Both the position numbers and the translations under genes were made by a program. This document shows positions 25,546-34,711 of a DNA stretch of 64,000 nt, in pieces; within the stretch, counting starts at the first letter, position 1, and every line of letters begins with the position of its first letter. The notes beneath the pieces are model-generated. The model was not told the DNA's origin, searched no databases, and saw only the letters and a program-made list of their open reading frames with translations. Source of the stretch: Imtechella halotolerans (lineage in GTDB: Bacteria > Bacteroidota > Bacteroidia > Flavobacteriales > Flavobacteriaceae); assembly GCF_028743515.2 (NCBI RefSeq), contig NZ_CP117969.2, positions 2,203,501 through 2,267,500 of the forward strand, written 5' to 3'.

Positions 25546-26883
25546 CTAACGGTTAAATGTAAGTCGTTGCCCACAATGGATTCCCTGTACTACACCATCT
25601 ACATATGCCAAACAACCATTCACAAATGTATGTGTTACTCTAGAATGAAAAGTCGTCCCTTCAAAAGGAGACCATCCACACTTATACAACACATTCTCCT
25701 TACTTACGACCCATGGACTATTAACATCTACAATTACAATATCAGCAAAGTATCCTTCTCGCAAATACCCTCGATCTTTAACTTGAAACAAGATTGCCGG
25801 ATTGTGACATGCTTTCTGAACTACAGTTTCAATTGTCGTCCTACCTTCTCTTACCGCCTCCAATAAGGCCGACAGTGCATGCTGAACTAATGGACCTCCT
25901 GAAGGCGCTTGCAAATATGTCTGGGACTTTTCTTCCAGCGTATGTGGAGCATGATCAGTTGCCAAAACATCAATACGATCATCATTAATTGCTTCCCATA
26001 ATGATTCTCTATCCGAAGCAGTTTTAACAGCTGGATTCCATTTAATAAAGTTCCCTTTTGTTTCATAATCAGCCTGTGTGAACCATAAATGATGAACACA
26101 TACTTCGGCAGTAATTTTCTTTTCCTCTAATGGTATATCATTACGGAAAAGAGTAGTCTCCTTTCCAGTAGACACATGGAACACATGCAATCTAGCTCCT
26201 GTTTTTTCAGCTAAGGCTATTGCTCTAGAAGATGATAAGTAACATGCCTCTTCACTACGAATAAGGGGATGTGCAGATACAGGTATTTGATCGCCATATA
26301 AAGATTTAAAATGCTCTAAGTTATGACGTATAGTGGCCTCATCTTCGCAATGTGCAGCTATAACCATGTCTATGTTTGAGAAAATAGTTTCCAAAACCAC
26401 TTCATTATCTACCAACATGTTTCCAGTTGAAGACCCTAAAAAAAGTTTAACTCCAGCACAGGCATTCTTGTCAAGACGTTTTAACTCCTCCAAATTATCA
26501 TTTGTACCACCTAACAAAAAAGAATAATTAGCATAAGAAGAATGTGATGCTATTGAAAATTTCTCTTCCAATCTTTCAATCGTTGTTGTTTGAGGATTAG
26601 TATTAGGCTGTTCCATAAAAGTTGTAATACCTCCTGCAACAGCGGCAGCACTTTCAGAAGCTATAGTAGCTTTATGAGTAAGTCCTGGTTCACGGAAATG
26701 AACTTGATCATCTATAATCCCAGGCAACATATATTTACCAGTAGCATCAATCACTTCCATATCAAATGAAGCGGGTATATGAGTATCAATGCGCTCAATA
26801 CGTTTTCCATTTATTAAAACATCAGCTACATAACTACGTCCTTCATTTACTAAGGTTGCACTCTTAATAAGATATTTTTTCAT
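25546..26883 (-). CDS. pyrC: dihydroorotase
   Basis: 445 residues of the amidohydrolase superfamily, class I (type III) dihydroorotase. Visible metal-site elements: DDQVHFREPGLTH (58-70), AGVKLFLGSSTGNM (the Lys that is carboxylated), IAAHCEDEATI, LHVFHVSTGKE and ATDHAPHTLEEK (catalytic Asp). The first motif reads Q-V-H where most relatives read H-V-H (Gln60, His62), so one metal ligand is replaced. It catalyses ring closure of carbamoyl aspartate to dihydroorotate in pyrimidine synthesis. The operon continues to the DUF4296 lipoprotein (2 bp) and begins with the GT2 gene. Confidence 0.9.
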   Translation of the reverse strand: MKKYLIKSATLVNEGRSYVADVLINGKRIERIDTHIPASFDMEVIDATGKYMLPGIIDDQVHFREPGLTHKATIASESAAAVAGGITTFMEQPNTNPQTTTIERLEEKFSIASHSSYANYSFLLGGTNDNLEELKRLDKNACAGVKLFLGSSTGNMLVDNEVVLETIFSNIDMVIAAHCEDEATIRHNLEHFKSLYGDQIPVSAHPLIRSEEACYLSSSRAIALAEKTGARLHVFHVSTGKETTLFRNDIPLEEKKITAEVCVHHLWFTQADYETKGNFIKWNPAVKTASDRESLWEAINDDRIDVLATDHAPHTLEEKSQTYLQAPSGGPLVQHALSALLEAVREGRTTIETVVQKACHNPAILFQVKDRGYLREGYFADIVIVDVNSPWVVSKENVLYKCGWSPFEGTTFHSRVTHTFVNGCLAYVDGVVQGIHCGQRLTFNR

Positions 26884-26887
26884 GTTT

Positions 26888-27613
26888 TCAATTCTTTTTA
26901 AACATACTCCTTAACTTCATAGCAACTACACCTAGAACTGCTTCTTTAATTATTTTCCCACTCATTTTGGATTGCCCTTTGACTCTATCAGTAAAAATAA
27001 TTGGGATTTCCTTAATAACAAACTTTTGGAGCCAAGCCTTATATTTCATTTCTATTTGAAATGCATAACCTACAAACTTTATGCTATCCAAATCTATCTT
27101 CTCTATAACTCTACGTTTATAACATATAAATCCAGCAGTGGGGTCATGGACTCTCATCCCTGTAATTAATTTTACATAGATAGATGCTCCATAGGAGAGT
27201 AATACTCGGCCTAATGGCCAATTTACCACATTAACACCTTTAATATACCTTGAACCAACAACCACATCTACACCCTCCTTGGCACAACTTTCATACAAAC
27301 GAATTAAATCAGAAGGATTGTGAGAAAAATCCGCGTCCATTTCAAATATATAATCGTACCCTTTAGCTATTGCCCATTTAAATCCATGAATATAGGCGGT
27401 ACCTAAACCTGACTTTTCCTTTCTTACCTCTAGAAACAATCTATCTGGGTAGACACTTTGCAATGAGCGAACTTCTTGAGCAGTACCATCTGGTGAGTTG
27501 TCATCAACAACCAACAGTGCAAAAGGTTTTGGCAATTGCAACACAGCATGAACCATGTCACTTATATTATCAATTTCGTTATAGGTAGGTATGATTACCA
27601 CACTGTCGGTCAT
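26888..27613 (-). CDS. polyprenol-phosphate mannosyltransferase (GT2 family, Dpm1-like)
   Basis: 241 residues from the ATG at 27613 (MTDSVVIIPTYNEIDNI). GT-A motifs: VVDDNSPDGT, YIFEMDADFSHNPSDL (DxD) and VVVGSRYIKGV. Similarity to Dpm1-type polyprenol monophosphomannose synthases suggests it loads a sugar, probably mannose, onto a lipid carrier at the cytoplasmic membrane face for periplasmic glycosylation. A longer reading from 27679 is rejected because a TAnnTTTG -7 box lies at 27635-27642 and the family starts at the first beta-strand. It is the first gene of the operon with dihydroorotase and DUF4296. Confidence 0.88.
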   Translation of the reverse strand: MTDSVVIIPTYNEIDNISDMVHAVLQLPKPFALLVVDDNSPDGTAQEVRSLQSVYPDRLFLEVRKEKSGLGTAYIHGFKWAIAKGYDYIFEMDADFSHNPSDLIRLYESCAKEGVDVVVGSRYIKGVNVVNWPLGRVLLSYGASIYVKLITGMRVHDPTAGFICYKRRVIEKIDLDSIKFVGYAFQIEMKYKAWLQKFVIKEIPIIFTDRVKGQSKMSGKIIKEAVLGVVAMKLRSMFKKN

Positions 27614-27634
27614 CCTAAAATACTTATTTATTAG

Positions 27635-27642
27635 CAAAAATA
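27635..27642 (-). promoter_or_regulatory. candidate -7 box of the GT2-pyrC-DUF4296 operon
   Basis: TATTTTTG on the minus strand, 21 bp upstream of the ATG at 27613. No good -33 TTG is seen. Confidence 0.4.
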
Positions 27643-27704
27643 GTACATTATTAGGCGATGAAGGAAAGCAGTACCTCATTTATCAATATTTAACAGAAAA
27701 AAAG

Positions 27705-27712
27705 TAATTTTG
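27705..27712 (+). promoter_or_regulatory. -7 box of the DUF4271-hemD operon (near-leaderless)
   Basis: TAATTTTG ends 5 bp before the ATG at 27718, so transcription would begin at or next to the start codon. The -33 box is not clear. Confidence 0.45.
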
Positions 27713-27717
27713 GCATC

Positions 27718-28383
27718 ATGGAGCCTATAGCTAAAACCGTTATCTCTCACGACTGGATAATCTTACTTTATACAGGTATGCTTCTAGCCATAACCTTAAC
27801 AAAAGTATTGGACACCCAACGTCTTAATGACTTTCTTAAATTGCTTTTCAACAACAAATATGTATTGTTATATGGAAAAGAAGAACACCTTATCAACCCC
27901 TTTAATACCGTATTTTTAAGTATACACTTGATAGCTGTTGCCACCTTTTTATGGTTATTAATTGATTATAATGACATCACGCATATTTATCAAATAGAAG
28001 CTTCCTTTATCAATTTACTACTTCTTGTTATATTATTTTCAAGTTGTAAAATAGCCCTTCAAAAAATTGTTGCCAATATTTTCAACATTGATGCAGCCGT
28101 AGACCAATACTTATTCAAAAAAATAAGTTATGGCAATTGGAGTGGATTACTGCTTGCCTGTGTTAATCTTTTCATTATATATAGCTTTCCTCTTACAAAG
28201 TCATTTCTGTTTTTAATTATTATAATTACTATTATCATTCACGCGATTGGTTGGTTTTCCATATTTAAAATGCATCAAAATATACTTAGCCCTTATCTGT
28301 TTTATTTTATTTTGTATCTTTGCGCTCTTGAAATAGCCCCCTACCTATTGGCATTTAAGTTAATAGCCGGAGGTATTCATTAA
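27718..28383 (+). CDS. DUF4271 integral membrane protein
   Basis: 221 residues with about six hydrophobic segments (first WIILLYTGMLLAITLTKVL). It matches the Bacteroidota family DUF4271, which is nearly always encoded directly before a HemD-like gene, as here (15-bp gap). Function unknown; the conserved pairing suggests a role linked to tetrapyrrole synthesis or the envelope, but no catalytic residues can be named. Divergent from the GT2-pyrC operon. Confidence 0.82.
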   Translation: MEPIAKTVISHDWIILLYTGMLLAITLTKVLDTQRLNDFLKLLFNNKYVLLYGKEEHLINPFNTVFLSIHLIAVATFLWLLIDYNDITHIYQIEASFINLLLLVILFSSCKIALQKIVANIFNIDAAVDQYLFKKISYGNWSGLLLACVNLFIIYSFPLTKSFLFLIIIITIIIHAIGWFSIFKMHQNILSPYLFYFILYLCALEIAPYLLAFKLIAGGIH

Positions 28384-28398
28384 AACTATAATTTTCTT

Positions 28399-29145
28399 AT
28401 GAAAGTGAAAACAATTTTGGTTTCGCAACCAGAACCTAAGGTCGAAAACTCACCTTACTTACAGATTGTAGAAAAGCAAAAAGTAAAAATTGATTTCAGA
28501 CCTTTTATTCATGTGGAAGGAGTTGATGCAAAGGATGTGAGACAACAAAAAATTGACTTAACCAAGTTTTCAGCAATTATTCTTACCAGTAGAAATTCTG
28601 TAGATCATTTTTTTAGGGTTGCAAAGGAAATGCGATTCGATGTACCTGATACTATGAAGTATTTCTGTCAGTCTGAAGCTGTAGCATACTATCTTCAAAA
28701 ATATGTAGTCTACCGAAAACGTAAGATTTATGTTGGAAAGCGAAACTTCCCAGAATTAGCTCCTCTAATTAAAAAGTACAAAGATGAGAAGTTTTTACTC
28801 CCTTCCTCAGACGTACTTAAGCCAGATGTACCTGAAACACTTGACGCTTTGAAAATTGACTGGAAACGCGGTATTTTTTACAAGACCGTAGCTAGTGATC
28901 TTTCAGATCTTAAAAATGTTTATTATGATATTTTAGCATTTTTCAGCCCTTCAGGAATTGAATCATTATTTAAGAATTTTCCAGATTTCAAACAAAATGA
29001 CACACGAATCGCTGTATTCGGTGACACCACAATGAAAGCTGCAGAAGATGCTGGTTTAAGAATTGACATTAAAGCTCCAACAGCAGAAACACCATCAATG
29101 ACTATGGCATTGGAGAAGTATATTGAAAAAGTAAACAAAAAGTAA
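28399..29145 (+). CDS. hemD: uroporphyrinogen-III synthase family protein
   Basis: 248 residues with the two-lobed HemD pattern: KTILVSQPEPKVENSPYLQIVEKQKVKIDFRPFIHVEGV, FSAIILTSRNSVDHFF (first-lobe signature), YCQSEAV-type and DILAFFSPSGIESLFKNFP in the second lobe, then RIAVFGDTTMKAAEDAGLRIDIKAPTAETPSM near the end (DTT-AAE and Pro-T-xxT-PSM are family hallmarks). It cyclises hydroxymethylbilane to uroporphyrinogen III. HemD sequences are very divergent, so the assignment depends on these motifs. A perfect terminator follows. Confidence 0.85.
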   Translation: MKVKTILVSQPEPKVENSPYLQIVEKQKVKIDFRPFIHVEGVDAKDVRQQKIDLTKFSAIILTSRNSVDHFFRVAKEMRFDVPDTMKYFCQSEAVAYYLQKYVVYRKRKIYVGKRNFPELAPLIKKYKDEKFLLPSSDVLKPDVPETLDALKIDWKRGIFYKTVASDLSDLKNVYYDILAFFSPSGIESLFKNFPDFKQNDTRIAVFGDTTMKAAEDAGLRIDIKAPTAETPSMTMALEKYIEKVNKK

Positions 29146-29160
29146 CTATAACTTTAATTA

Positions 29161-29200
29161 CAAAAAAATCCGCTCAGTACTAAATGAGCGGATTTTTTTG
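29161..29200. terminator. bidirectional terminator between hemD and pckA
   Basis: A perfect 16-bp inverted repeat (29161-29176 and 29185-29200) with an 8-nt loop. The core ATCCGCTCA/TGAGCGGAT is flanked by seven A on one side and seven T on the other, so it ends transcripts from both strands. Confidence 0.9.
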
Positions 29201-29218
29201 TATTTGTGAATTTAGCTA

Positions 29219-30826
29219 TTACACAAGTGGTCCTCCCTTAAGGATTTCATCATTAGCAAATTCCTGAAATTTTTTGAAATTTTCTTTAAATGCATTCGCT
29301 AACTGATGTGCCTTCTCATAATAAGCCGCATCGTTATTCCATGTTTGTCTAGGACTTAAAACCTCAGTAGGCACTCCAGGACATTGTCTTGGTTGAGCAA
29401 CTCCAAATACGGAATGAATATGGAAATTCTCCTCACTCATTTCTCCTAATTCACCACGCATGGCGGCAGTAATCATCGCACGGGTATATTTTAACTTCAT
29501 TCTAGATCCAATACCATAAGGACCTCCAGTCCAACCTGTATTAACCAGCCAAACATTTACTCCATTTTCCTTCATCTTAGCACTAAGCATTTCAGCGTAT
29601 TTTGTTGGATGTAAAGGCATAAAAGGCGCTCCAAAACAAGCCGAAAAGTTAGGCATAGGCTCATTTACGCCTGCTTCAGTACCTGCAACTTTAGCTGTAT
29701 AACCAGAGATGAAATGATAGGCTGCTTGACCTGGTGTAAGTTTAGAAATTGGAGGCAAAACACCAAAAGCATCCGCAGTTAAGAAGAAAATATTCTTAGG
29801 ATTTTCTCCCACCGATGGTACTTGAATATTATTAATATGCTCTATTGGATAACTTACTCGTGTATTTTGAGTGATTGAAATATCTGAAAAATCAACATCT
29901 CCCTTTTCATCTAAAATTACATTTTCAAGAATAGCTCCACGTTTAATAGCTTTATAAATATCCGGTTCATTTTCTTCAGAAAGGTTTATTACTTTGGCAT
30001 AACAACCACCCTCAAAATTGAAAATTGTATTTTCATTAGTCCAACCGTGCTCATCATCTCCAATTAACCTACGATTTGGATCCGCAGAGAGGGTAGTTTT
30101 ACCCGTTCCTGAAAGACCAAAGAAAATGGCCGTATCACCCTCTTCTCCAACATTTGCACTACAGTGCATTGGTAAAGTGTTATGAAAAACTGGCAATATA
30201 AAATTTAATGCAGAGAAAATACCCTTCTTAATTTCACCGGTATATCCGGTTCCTCCAATTAGTGCAATCTTACGTGTAAAGTCAAGTATGGCAAAGTTAT
30301 GTTGACGAGTTCCGTCTTCATCAGGGACCGCCATAAAACCAGGGGCATTAATAACAGTCCATTCTGGGGTAAAGTTATCCAACTCAACATCAGTAGGTCG
30401 CAAAAACATATTATATGCAAATTGGTTGCTCCACGGATATTCTGTAATAACTCTAATGTTTAGTCGATAATTAGGATCTGCACAGGCATAACTATCACGG
30501 ACATAAATTTCCTTTCCAGATAAATAATTCGTCACTTTTTTATAAAGTGCATCAAACTTATCACTTTCAAAAGGGATATTAATATTCCCCCACCAAACCT
30601 TATCCTCAGTAATGGCATCTTTTACAATAAAGCGGTCTTGCGGAGATCGCCCCGTAAACTCTCCAGTGTTAACCGCCAAAGCACCTGAAGACGCCTCAAC
30701 GCCCTGGCCTTTAGAAATGGTTTCCTCATGTAACTCATCGGGGGTCAATTGGTAGCGAACAGTAGCATTCGTAATACCATAGCTTTCTAACGAAATCGTT
30801 TTCGTAGCTGAAGTGGAATTCTCCAT
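29219..30826 (-). CDS. pckA: phosphoenolpyruvate carboxykinase (ATP)
   Basis: 535 residues, normal length. ATP-dependent PEPCK signatures: the kinase-1a P-loop GLSGTGKTTLS (about residues 240-250), the metal-binding LIGDDEHGW, and the substrate-region GRSPQDRFIV and NTGWTGGPYGIGSRM. It decarboxylates and phosphorylates oxaloacetate to PEP in gluconeogenesis (or the reverse in anaplerosis), in the cytoplasm. Monocistronic: terminator at 29161-29200 downstream and a -7 box (TAATTTTG, minus strand 30868-30875) 41 bp upstream. Confidence 0.97.
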   Translation of the reverse strand: MENSTSATKTISLESYGITNATVRYQLTPDELHEETISKGQGVEASSGALAVNTGEFTGRSPQDRFIVKDAITEDKVWWGNINIPFESDKFDALYKKVTNYLSGKEIYVRDSYACADPNYRLNIRVITEYPWSNQFAYNMFLRPTDVELDNFTPEWTVINAPGFMAVPDEDGTRQHNFAILDFTRKIALIGGTGYTGEIKKGIFSALNFILPVFHNTLPMHCSANVGEEGDTAIFFGLSGTGKTTLSADPNRRLIGDDEHGWTNENTIFNFEGGCYAKVINLSEENEPDIYKAIKRGAILENVILDEKGDVDFSDISITQNTRVSYPIEHINNIQVPSVGENPKNIFFLTADAFGVLPPISKLTPGQAAYHFISGYTAKVAGTEAGVNEPMPNFSACFGAPFMPLHPTKYAEMLSAKMKENGVNVWLVNTGWTGGPYGIGSRMKLKYTRAMITAAMRGELGEMSEENFHIHSVFGVAQPRQCPGVPTEVLSPRQTWNNDAAYYEKAHQLANAFKENFKKFQEFANDEILKGGPLV

Positions 30827-30867
30827 AATGTTTTTAATGTTGTGTGTTATTCATTGCTTTCTGGCTA

Positions 30868-30875
30868 CAAAATTA
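30868..30875 (-). promoter_or_regulatory. candidate -7 box of pckA
   Basis: TAATTTTG on the minus strand fits TAnnTTTG; no TTG at the expected -33 distance. Confidence 0.35.
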
Positions 30876-30905
30876 GTATTTATATAAAAATAGCGTGCTT
30901 TTATT

Positions 30906-31292
30906 TTATTTTTTTAACGAGATAGTAGCTTTAAGTAAAAGTCCCCACGCTATAATGAAAAAAATACCTCCTATCGGGGTGACAAAACCAATGGTTTTAA
31001 AATCAAAAGAAGTTACAGCGTTAGTCGCTAACCCATAGATGGAGCCCGAAAATAATAGGATTCCTATTAAGGTAGCAATAAATATACTTTTCTTTTGAGC
31101 GTCAGTAAGAAAATTGACAATCCCTATATAAAGTAGAAAAAACACATGATACATTTGATACCTTACGCCAGTTTCAAAAGTAGTCACAGCGTCATAGTCG
31201 ACCAAATTTTTTAATCCATGAGCGCCAAATGCACCCAAAATAACAGTTAGCAGTCCCAAACTGGCAGCTGTACTTATTATTGTTTTGTTCAT
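30906..31292 (-). CDS. DUF423 small membrane protein
   Basis: 128 residues with four predicted transmembrane helices. The DUF423 pattern is clear: LGAFGAHGLKN near residue 20, then YQMYHVFFLLYIGI and PIGGIFFIIAWGLLLKA. The family (YwdK/YgdD type) is widespread and of unknown function in the inner membrane. It stands alone between pckA and the divergent saccharopine dehydrogenase gene. No regulatory signal is obvious. Confidence 0.88.
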   Translation of the reverse strand: MNKTIISTAASLGLLTVILGAFGAHGLKNLVDYDAVTTFETGVRYQMYHVFFLLYIGIVNFLTDAQKKSIFIATLIGILLFSGSIYGLATNAVTSFDFKTIGFVTPIGGIFFIIAWGLLLKATISLKK

Positions 31293-31391
31293 AACTATTA
31301 ATTCAATGTTTTTTAAAAATATAACAATTTATTACATTCGTGTTATATTTCCATTTTAGAATACAGAACAAAAATACAAAACCCTCTCCAT

Positions 31392-32762
31392 ATGCGAACC
31401 ATTTTACTCATCGGTGCCGGAAAATCTACCTCCTATTTAATCGAATATTTTTTGGAAAAAGCAGAAAAAGAGAATCTATTCTTGCGCATTGGTGATCTAA
31501 ACCCTACTCATGCTAATAAATTACTTCAAAATCACCCTAGAGCAGAAGCTTTTGAACTTAATATACAAAATGACCAAGCACGCAAGGAAGCCGTTGCCTC
31601 TTGTGATATTGTTGTTTCAATGCTACCTGCTACAATGCATATTGCAGTAGCAAAAGATTGCATAGCCTATAATAAAAATATGGTTACTGCATCCTATGTA
31701 AGTGATGCCATGCAAGCACTTAATGAACAGGTAGAAAACAAAGGTTTGATATTCATGAACGAGATAGGATTGGACCCAGGTATTGACCACATGAGTGCAA
31801 TGCAAGTTATAGATAAAATAAGAGCTAAAGGCGGTAAAATGCTTCTGTTTGAATCTTTCTGTGGAGGGCTAGTGGCTCCAGTTAGCGACAACAACCTTTG
31901 GAACTACAAATTTACTTGGAATCCTAGAAATGTGGTTTTGGCTGGGCAAGGCGGGGCTGCCAAATTTATACAAGAAGGAACTTACAAATACATTCCCTAT
32001 CATAAACTTTTCAGACGCACAGAATTTCTTGACATTGAAGGTTATGGGAAATTTGAGGCGTATGCAAATCGAGATTCCCTAAAATATCGAAACGCATATG
32101 GACTAAATGATGTGTTGACTTTATACAGGGGAACTATTCGAAGAGTTGGTTTTTCAAGAGCATGGAATATGTTTGTTCAGCTCGGTATGACTGACGACAG
32201 CTACACTCTTGAAAATTCTCATCAAATGAGTTATAGGGATTTTATTAATTCCTTTTTGGCTTATTCCCCGACAGATTCTGTAGAACTTAAAATGCGACAT
32301 TACCTTAAAATTGATCAAGATGATATAATGTGGGATAAACTTGTTGAATTAGATTTATTTAACCATACCAAAAAGGTAGGATTACACAATGCTACCCCAG
32401 CCCAAATTCTTCAAAAAATACTAGAAGACAGTTGGACACTAGAAAGTAATGACCAAGACATGATAGTAATGTATCATAAATTTGGTTATGAAATTGAAGG
32501 CAAGAAAAAACAAATCGATTCAAGCATGGTAGCAATTGGAGCTAATCAAACCTATACATCTATGGCTAAAACTGTTGGTTTACCTGTTGCAATGGCTACC
32601 ATCCAGATATTAAATAAAACAATTACCACCCCTGGCGTACATATTCCAATATCCAAGGAAATTTATGATCCAATTTTGAAAGAATTAATGGATTATGGCA
32701 TTGTTTTTAATGAAACTCAGGTTCCCTACATGGGTTATAACCCAAATAACGTTACAGGATAA
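31392..32762 (+). CDS. saccharopine dehydrogenase family protein
   Basis: 456 residues. The N-terminal Rossmann domain (IGAGKSTSYLIEYFLEKA, SCDIVVSMLPATMHIAVAKDCI) and the C-terminal saccharopine-reductase-type domain (FMNEIGLDPGIDHMSAMQVIDKI, FESFCGGLVAP, WNPRNVVLAGQGGAAKFI, GTIRRVGFSRAW) resemble the saccharopine reductase LYS9. It probably oxidises saccharopine to glutamate and aminoadipate semialdehyde in lysine breakdown, or a related amino-acid adduct. The next gene is an Lrp/AsnC regulator (383-bp gap), a plausible controller. Confidence 0.85.
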   Translation: MRTILLIGAGKSTSYLIEYFLEKAEKENLFLRIGDLNPTHANKLLQNHPRAEAFELNIQNDQARKEAVASCDIVVSMLPATMHIAVAKDCIAYNKNMVTASYVSDAMQALNEQVENKGLIFMNEIGLDPGIDHMSAMQVIDKIRAKGGKMLLFESFCGGLVAPVSDNNLWNYKFTWNPRNVVLAGQGGAAKFIQEGTYKYIPYHKLFRRTEFLDIEGYGKFEAYANRDSLKYRNAYGLNDVLTLYRGTIRRVGFSRAWNMFVQLGMTDDSYTLENSHQMSYRDFINSFLAYSPTDSVELKMRHYLKIDQDDIMWDKLVELDLFNHTKKVGLHNATPAQILQKILEDSWTLESNDQDMIVMYHKFGYEIEGKKKQIDSSMVAIGANQTYTSMAKTVGLPVAMATIQILNKTITTPGVHIPISKEIYDPILKELMDYGIVFNETQVPYMGYNPNNVTG

Positions 32763-33145
32763 ACCAAATTATCTCACTTTTTTTACAAAATAAGCGCATT
32801 CAAAATACGGTCACCTTAAATAGTTATTAAATAACATCTTTTTAAACTGGCTATAAATCATTACAATGCTGAATAAGAAAAAATTAAAATAAAAGAACGT
32901 ATTTAAGAAATCATATAATAAATTAAAAAAATCTAACTCAATAGAATTAGCAATATAATTTATCTCCCATCTATAATTGGTTTTGAATGCATTAAACTTC
33001 TAGCTGCTGTGGATTATAACAGTAAAAAATTCTCATATAATACACAATAGGTCATGCTATTCTTAGAAAACAAAAACATTTTTTTCTCATAAATTCGTTT
33101 TGGCTATGTGTATATTTGTATCCATACACAACTAGCTATAACAAC
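32763..33145. other. intergenic region upstream of the Lrp-type regulator
   Basis: 383 bp, extremely AT-rich. The only signal I can support is the TATATTTG -7 box at 33111-33118. No ORF, RNA or perfect hairpin stands out. Confidence 0.5.
33111..33118 (+). promoter_or_regulatory. -7 box of the Lrp-type regulator, decides its start
   Basis: TATATTTG matches TAnnTTTG. The upstream in-frame start at 33116 lies inside this box, so the ATG at 33146 is preferred, with a leader of about 23 nt. Confidence 0.4.
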
Positions 33146-33616
33146 ATGAAAATCACTAATGAAACGGTGTCTATAGACGGTATCGATAAAGAAATTTTGA
33201 GATATCTGATGGAGGATGCGCGTAAACCTATTTTGGAAATTGCACGGAAGATAGGTATTTCCGGTGCAGCTATTCATCAACGACTTCGAAAACTCGAAAC
33301 ATCAGGCCTTATATCTGGATCCAAATTCATTATCAATCCTAAAATCCTAGGATATACAACAATGGCATTTATTGGCATCTATCTTGATAAAGCCATGCGA
33401 AACCCCGAAGCTGTTAAACAGCTACGTGAAATTCCTGAAGTATTAGAGTGCCACTACACAACTGGTAATTGGAGTATTCTGGTCAAAATTCTATGTAAGG
33501 ACAATGAGCATCTCATGAACCTTCTTAATCACAAAATACAAACTATAGAAGGTGTTTCACGAACGGAAACTTTCATTTCTCTTAATCAGCAAATAGATAG
33601 ACAAATCAGCATTTAA
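33146..33616 (+). CDS. Lrp/AsnC family transcriptional regulator
   Basis: 156 residues from the ATG at 33146. The N-terminal helix-turn-helix IDGIDKEILRYLMEDARKPI, ISGAAIHQRLRKLETSGLI is followed by an effector-binding RAM domain (about 70-150; VLECHYTTGNWSILVKILCKD). Such regulators form octamers and respond to amino acids. The upstream neighbour is a saccharopine dehydrogenase gene on the same strand, so control of amino-acid (lysine) breakdown is a reasonable inference. A perfect 13-bp hairpin follows the stop. Confidence 0.93.
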   Translation: MKITNETVSIDGIDKEILRYLMEDARKPILEIARKIGISGAAIHQRLRKLETSGLISGSKFIINPKILGYTTMAFIGIYLDKAMRNPEAVKQLREIPEVLECHYTTGNWSILVKILCKDNEHLMNLLNHKIQTIEGVSRTETFISLNQQIDRQISI

Positions 33617-33633
33617 CATTCTCTTTCAATATT

Positions 33634-33663
33634 ACTACACCACTCAAGATTGAGTGGTGTAGT
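33634..33663 (+). terminator. 13-bp hairpin after the Lrp-type gene
   Basis: A perfect 13-bp inverted repeat (33634-33646 and 33651-33663) with a 4-nt loop (AGAT), 17 bp after the stop. No U-run follows, so termination may be weak or the hairpin may protect the mRNA end. The rest of the gap up to 33864 is featureless. Confidence 0.6.
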
Positions 33664-33864
33664 ACATCATATCTAAAATAATCCTAAAAATCAAGAAACC
33701 ATACATTATCACAGGTAATTTTTTACCAATAAATTAAATGTTTGTATTAAACTTGTTATTGAATTCATCCTAATTAGCAAATACCAAACACTTAGCTTTT
33801 GGAACTTAATTAATCCATTTGCTGAATACTTAACTTTAACTTGCCTGAATTCATGGAAATGAAA

Positions 33865-33887
33865 AAAGGGCTGCTAAGCAACCCTTT
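33865..33887 (-). terminator. terminator of the zinc metallopeptidase gene
   Basis: Stem AAAGGG/CCCTTT extended by TGC/GCA around one mismatch, 3-nt loop; on the minus strand the distal arm runs into six T. Confidence 0.75.
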
Positions 33888-33913
33888 CTATTATTTTAAA
33901 TAAACACAACAAC

Positions 33914-34612
33914 CTAGTCTCTGCTGCCACCAAAAACTTGCAAAGCCCAATAAAGTAAAGAGGCTAATGCACCGATAGCCGCCACTAGATATGTTCGAGC
34001 AGCCCATTTTAATGAATCCTCCGCACCATCAAATTCTTGTTGAGAAACCATGTTTTTATTTTTCAACCATGCTAATGCACGATTACTTGCATCATACTCA
34101 ACTGGCAGTGTAATAAAACTAAACAAAGTAGCCAAGGCCATAAATACCAATCCTGCTACAGCTACCATATACCCAATACCTGCACCACTGGCTGCTCCAA
34201 AAATCAATCCACCTATAACTAACCACTGAGACATTCCAGATGTTACACTTACAACAGGTACTAATTTAGAACGCATTTGTAACCACTCATAAGCTTGAGC
34301 ATGTTGTACTGCGTGACCACATTCGTGAGCAGCTACAGCCGCAGCAGCTGCATTACGCTGATGATATACTCCTTCACTTAAGTTCACCGTTTTATTTTGC
34401 GGGTTATAATGATCGGTAAGCATACCTGGTGTGGAGATAACCTTCACATCATAAATACCATGATCAGCCAGCATCTTTTCAGCTATTTCAGCACCGCTCA
34501 TACCATTGCGAAGTTGTACTTTCGAATAATGGCTAAACTTACTTTTAAGCTTCTGACTTACCAAGAAACTTACCAAAGCTATAGCACCAATAAGAATATA
34601 ATATCCCATCAT
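33914..34612 (-). CDS. zinc metallopeptidase, YugP type (membrane)
   Basis: 232 residues. An N-terminal transmembrane helix (MGYYILIGAIALVSFLVS) precedes a cytoplasmic or membrane-proximal domain with the zinc motif HECGHAVQHAQAYEW (HExxH as HECGH, about residues 112-116). Two or three further transmembrane helices follow (WLVIGGLIFGAASGAGIGYMVAVAGLVFMALATLF and the C-terminal TYLVAAIGALASLLYWAL). This matches the YugP/DUF-type neutral zinc metallopeptidase family found in Firmicutes and Bacteroidota; substrate unknown. It lies downstream of leuS on the same strand reading, but a terminator separates them. Confidence 0.88.
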   Translation of the reverse strand: MMGYYILIGAIALVSFLVSQKLKSKFSHYSKVQLRNGMSGAEIAEKMLADHGIYDVKVISTPGMLTDHYNPQNKTVNLSEGVYHQRNAAAAAVAAHECGHAVQHAQAYEWLQMRSKLVPVVSVTSGMSQWLVIGGLIFGAASGAGIGYMVAVAGLVFMALATLFSFITLPVEYDASNRALAWLKNKNMVSQQEFDGAEDSLKWAARTYLVAAIGALASLLYWALQVFGGSRD

Positions 34613-34655
34613 AATTATTTCAATTTAATAAGGTAAATATACTGCAATATAAACA

Positions 34656-34683
34656 AAAACCTCGCCAACTTTAGCGAGGTTTT
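34656..34683 (-). terminator. terminator of leuS
   Basis: Perfect 10-bp inverted repeat AAAACCTCGC/GCGAGGTTTT with an 8-nt loop, 29 bp after the leuS stop; A/T arms give a U-rich tail. Confidence 0.8.
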
Positions 34684-34711
34684 AACAGTATGCTTTTTTG
34701 TCAGTTTTAAT

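Noticed and set aside
25567-25866. 99-residue ORF antisense to dihydroorotase
   Set aside because: Lies inside a well-supported enzyme gene, with Cys/Ile/Tyr-rich composition typical of a reverse-strand shadow.
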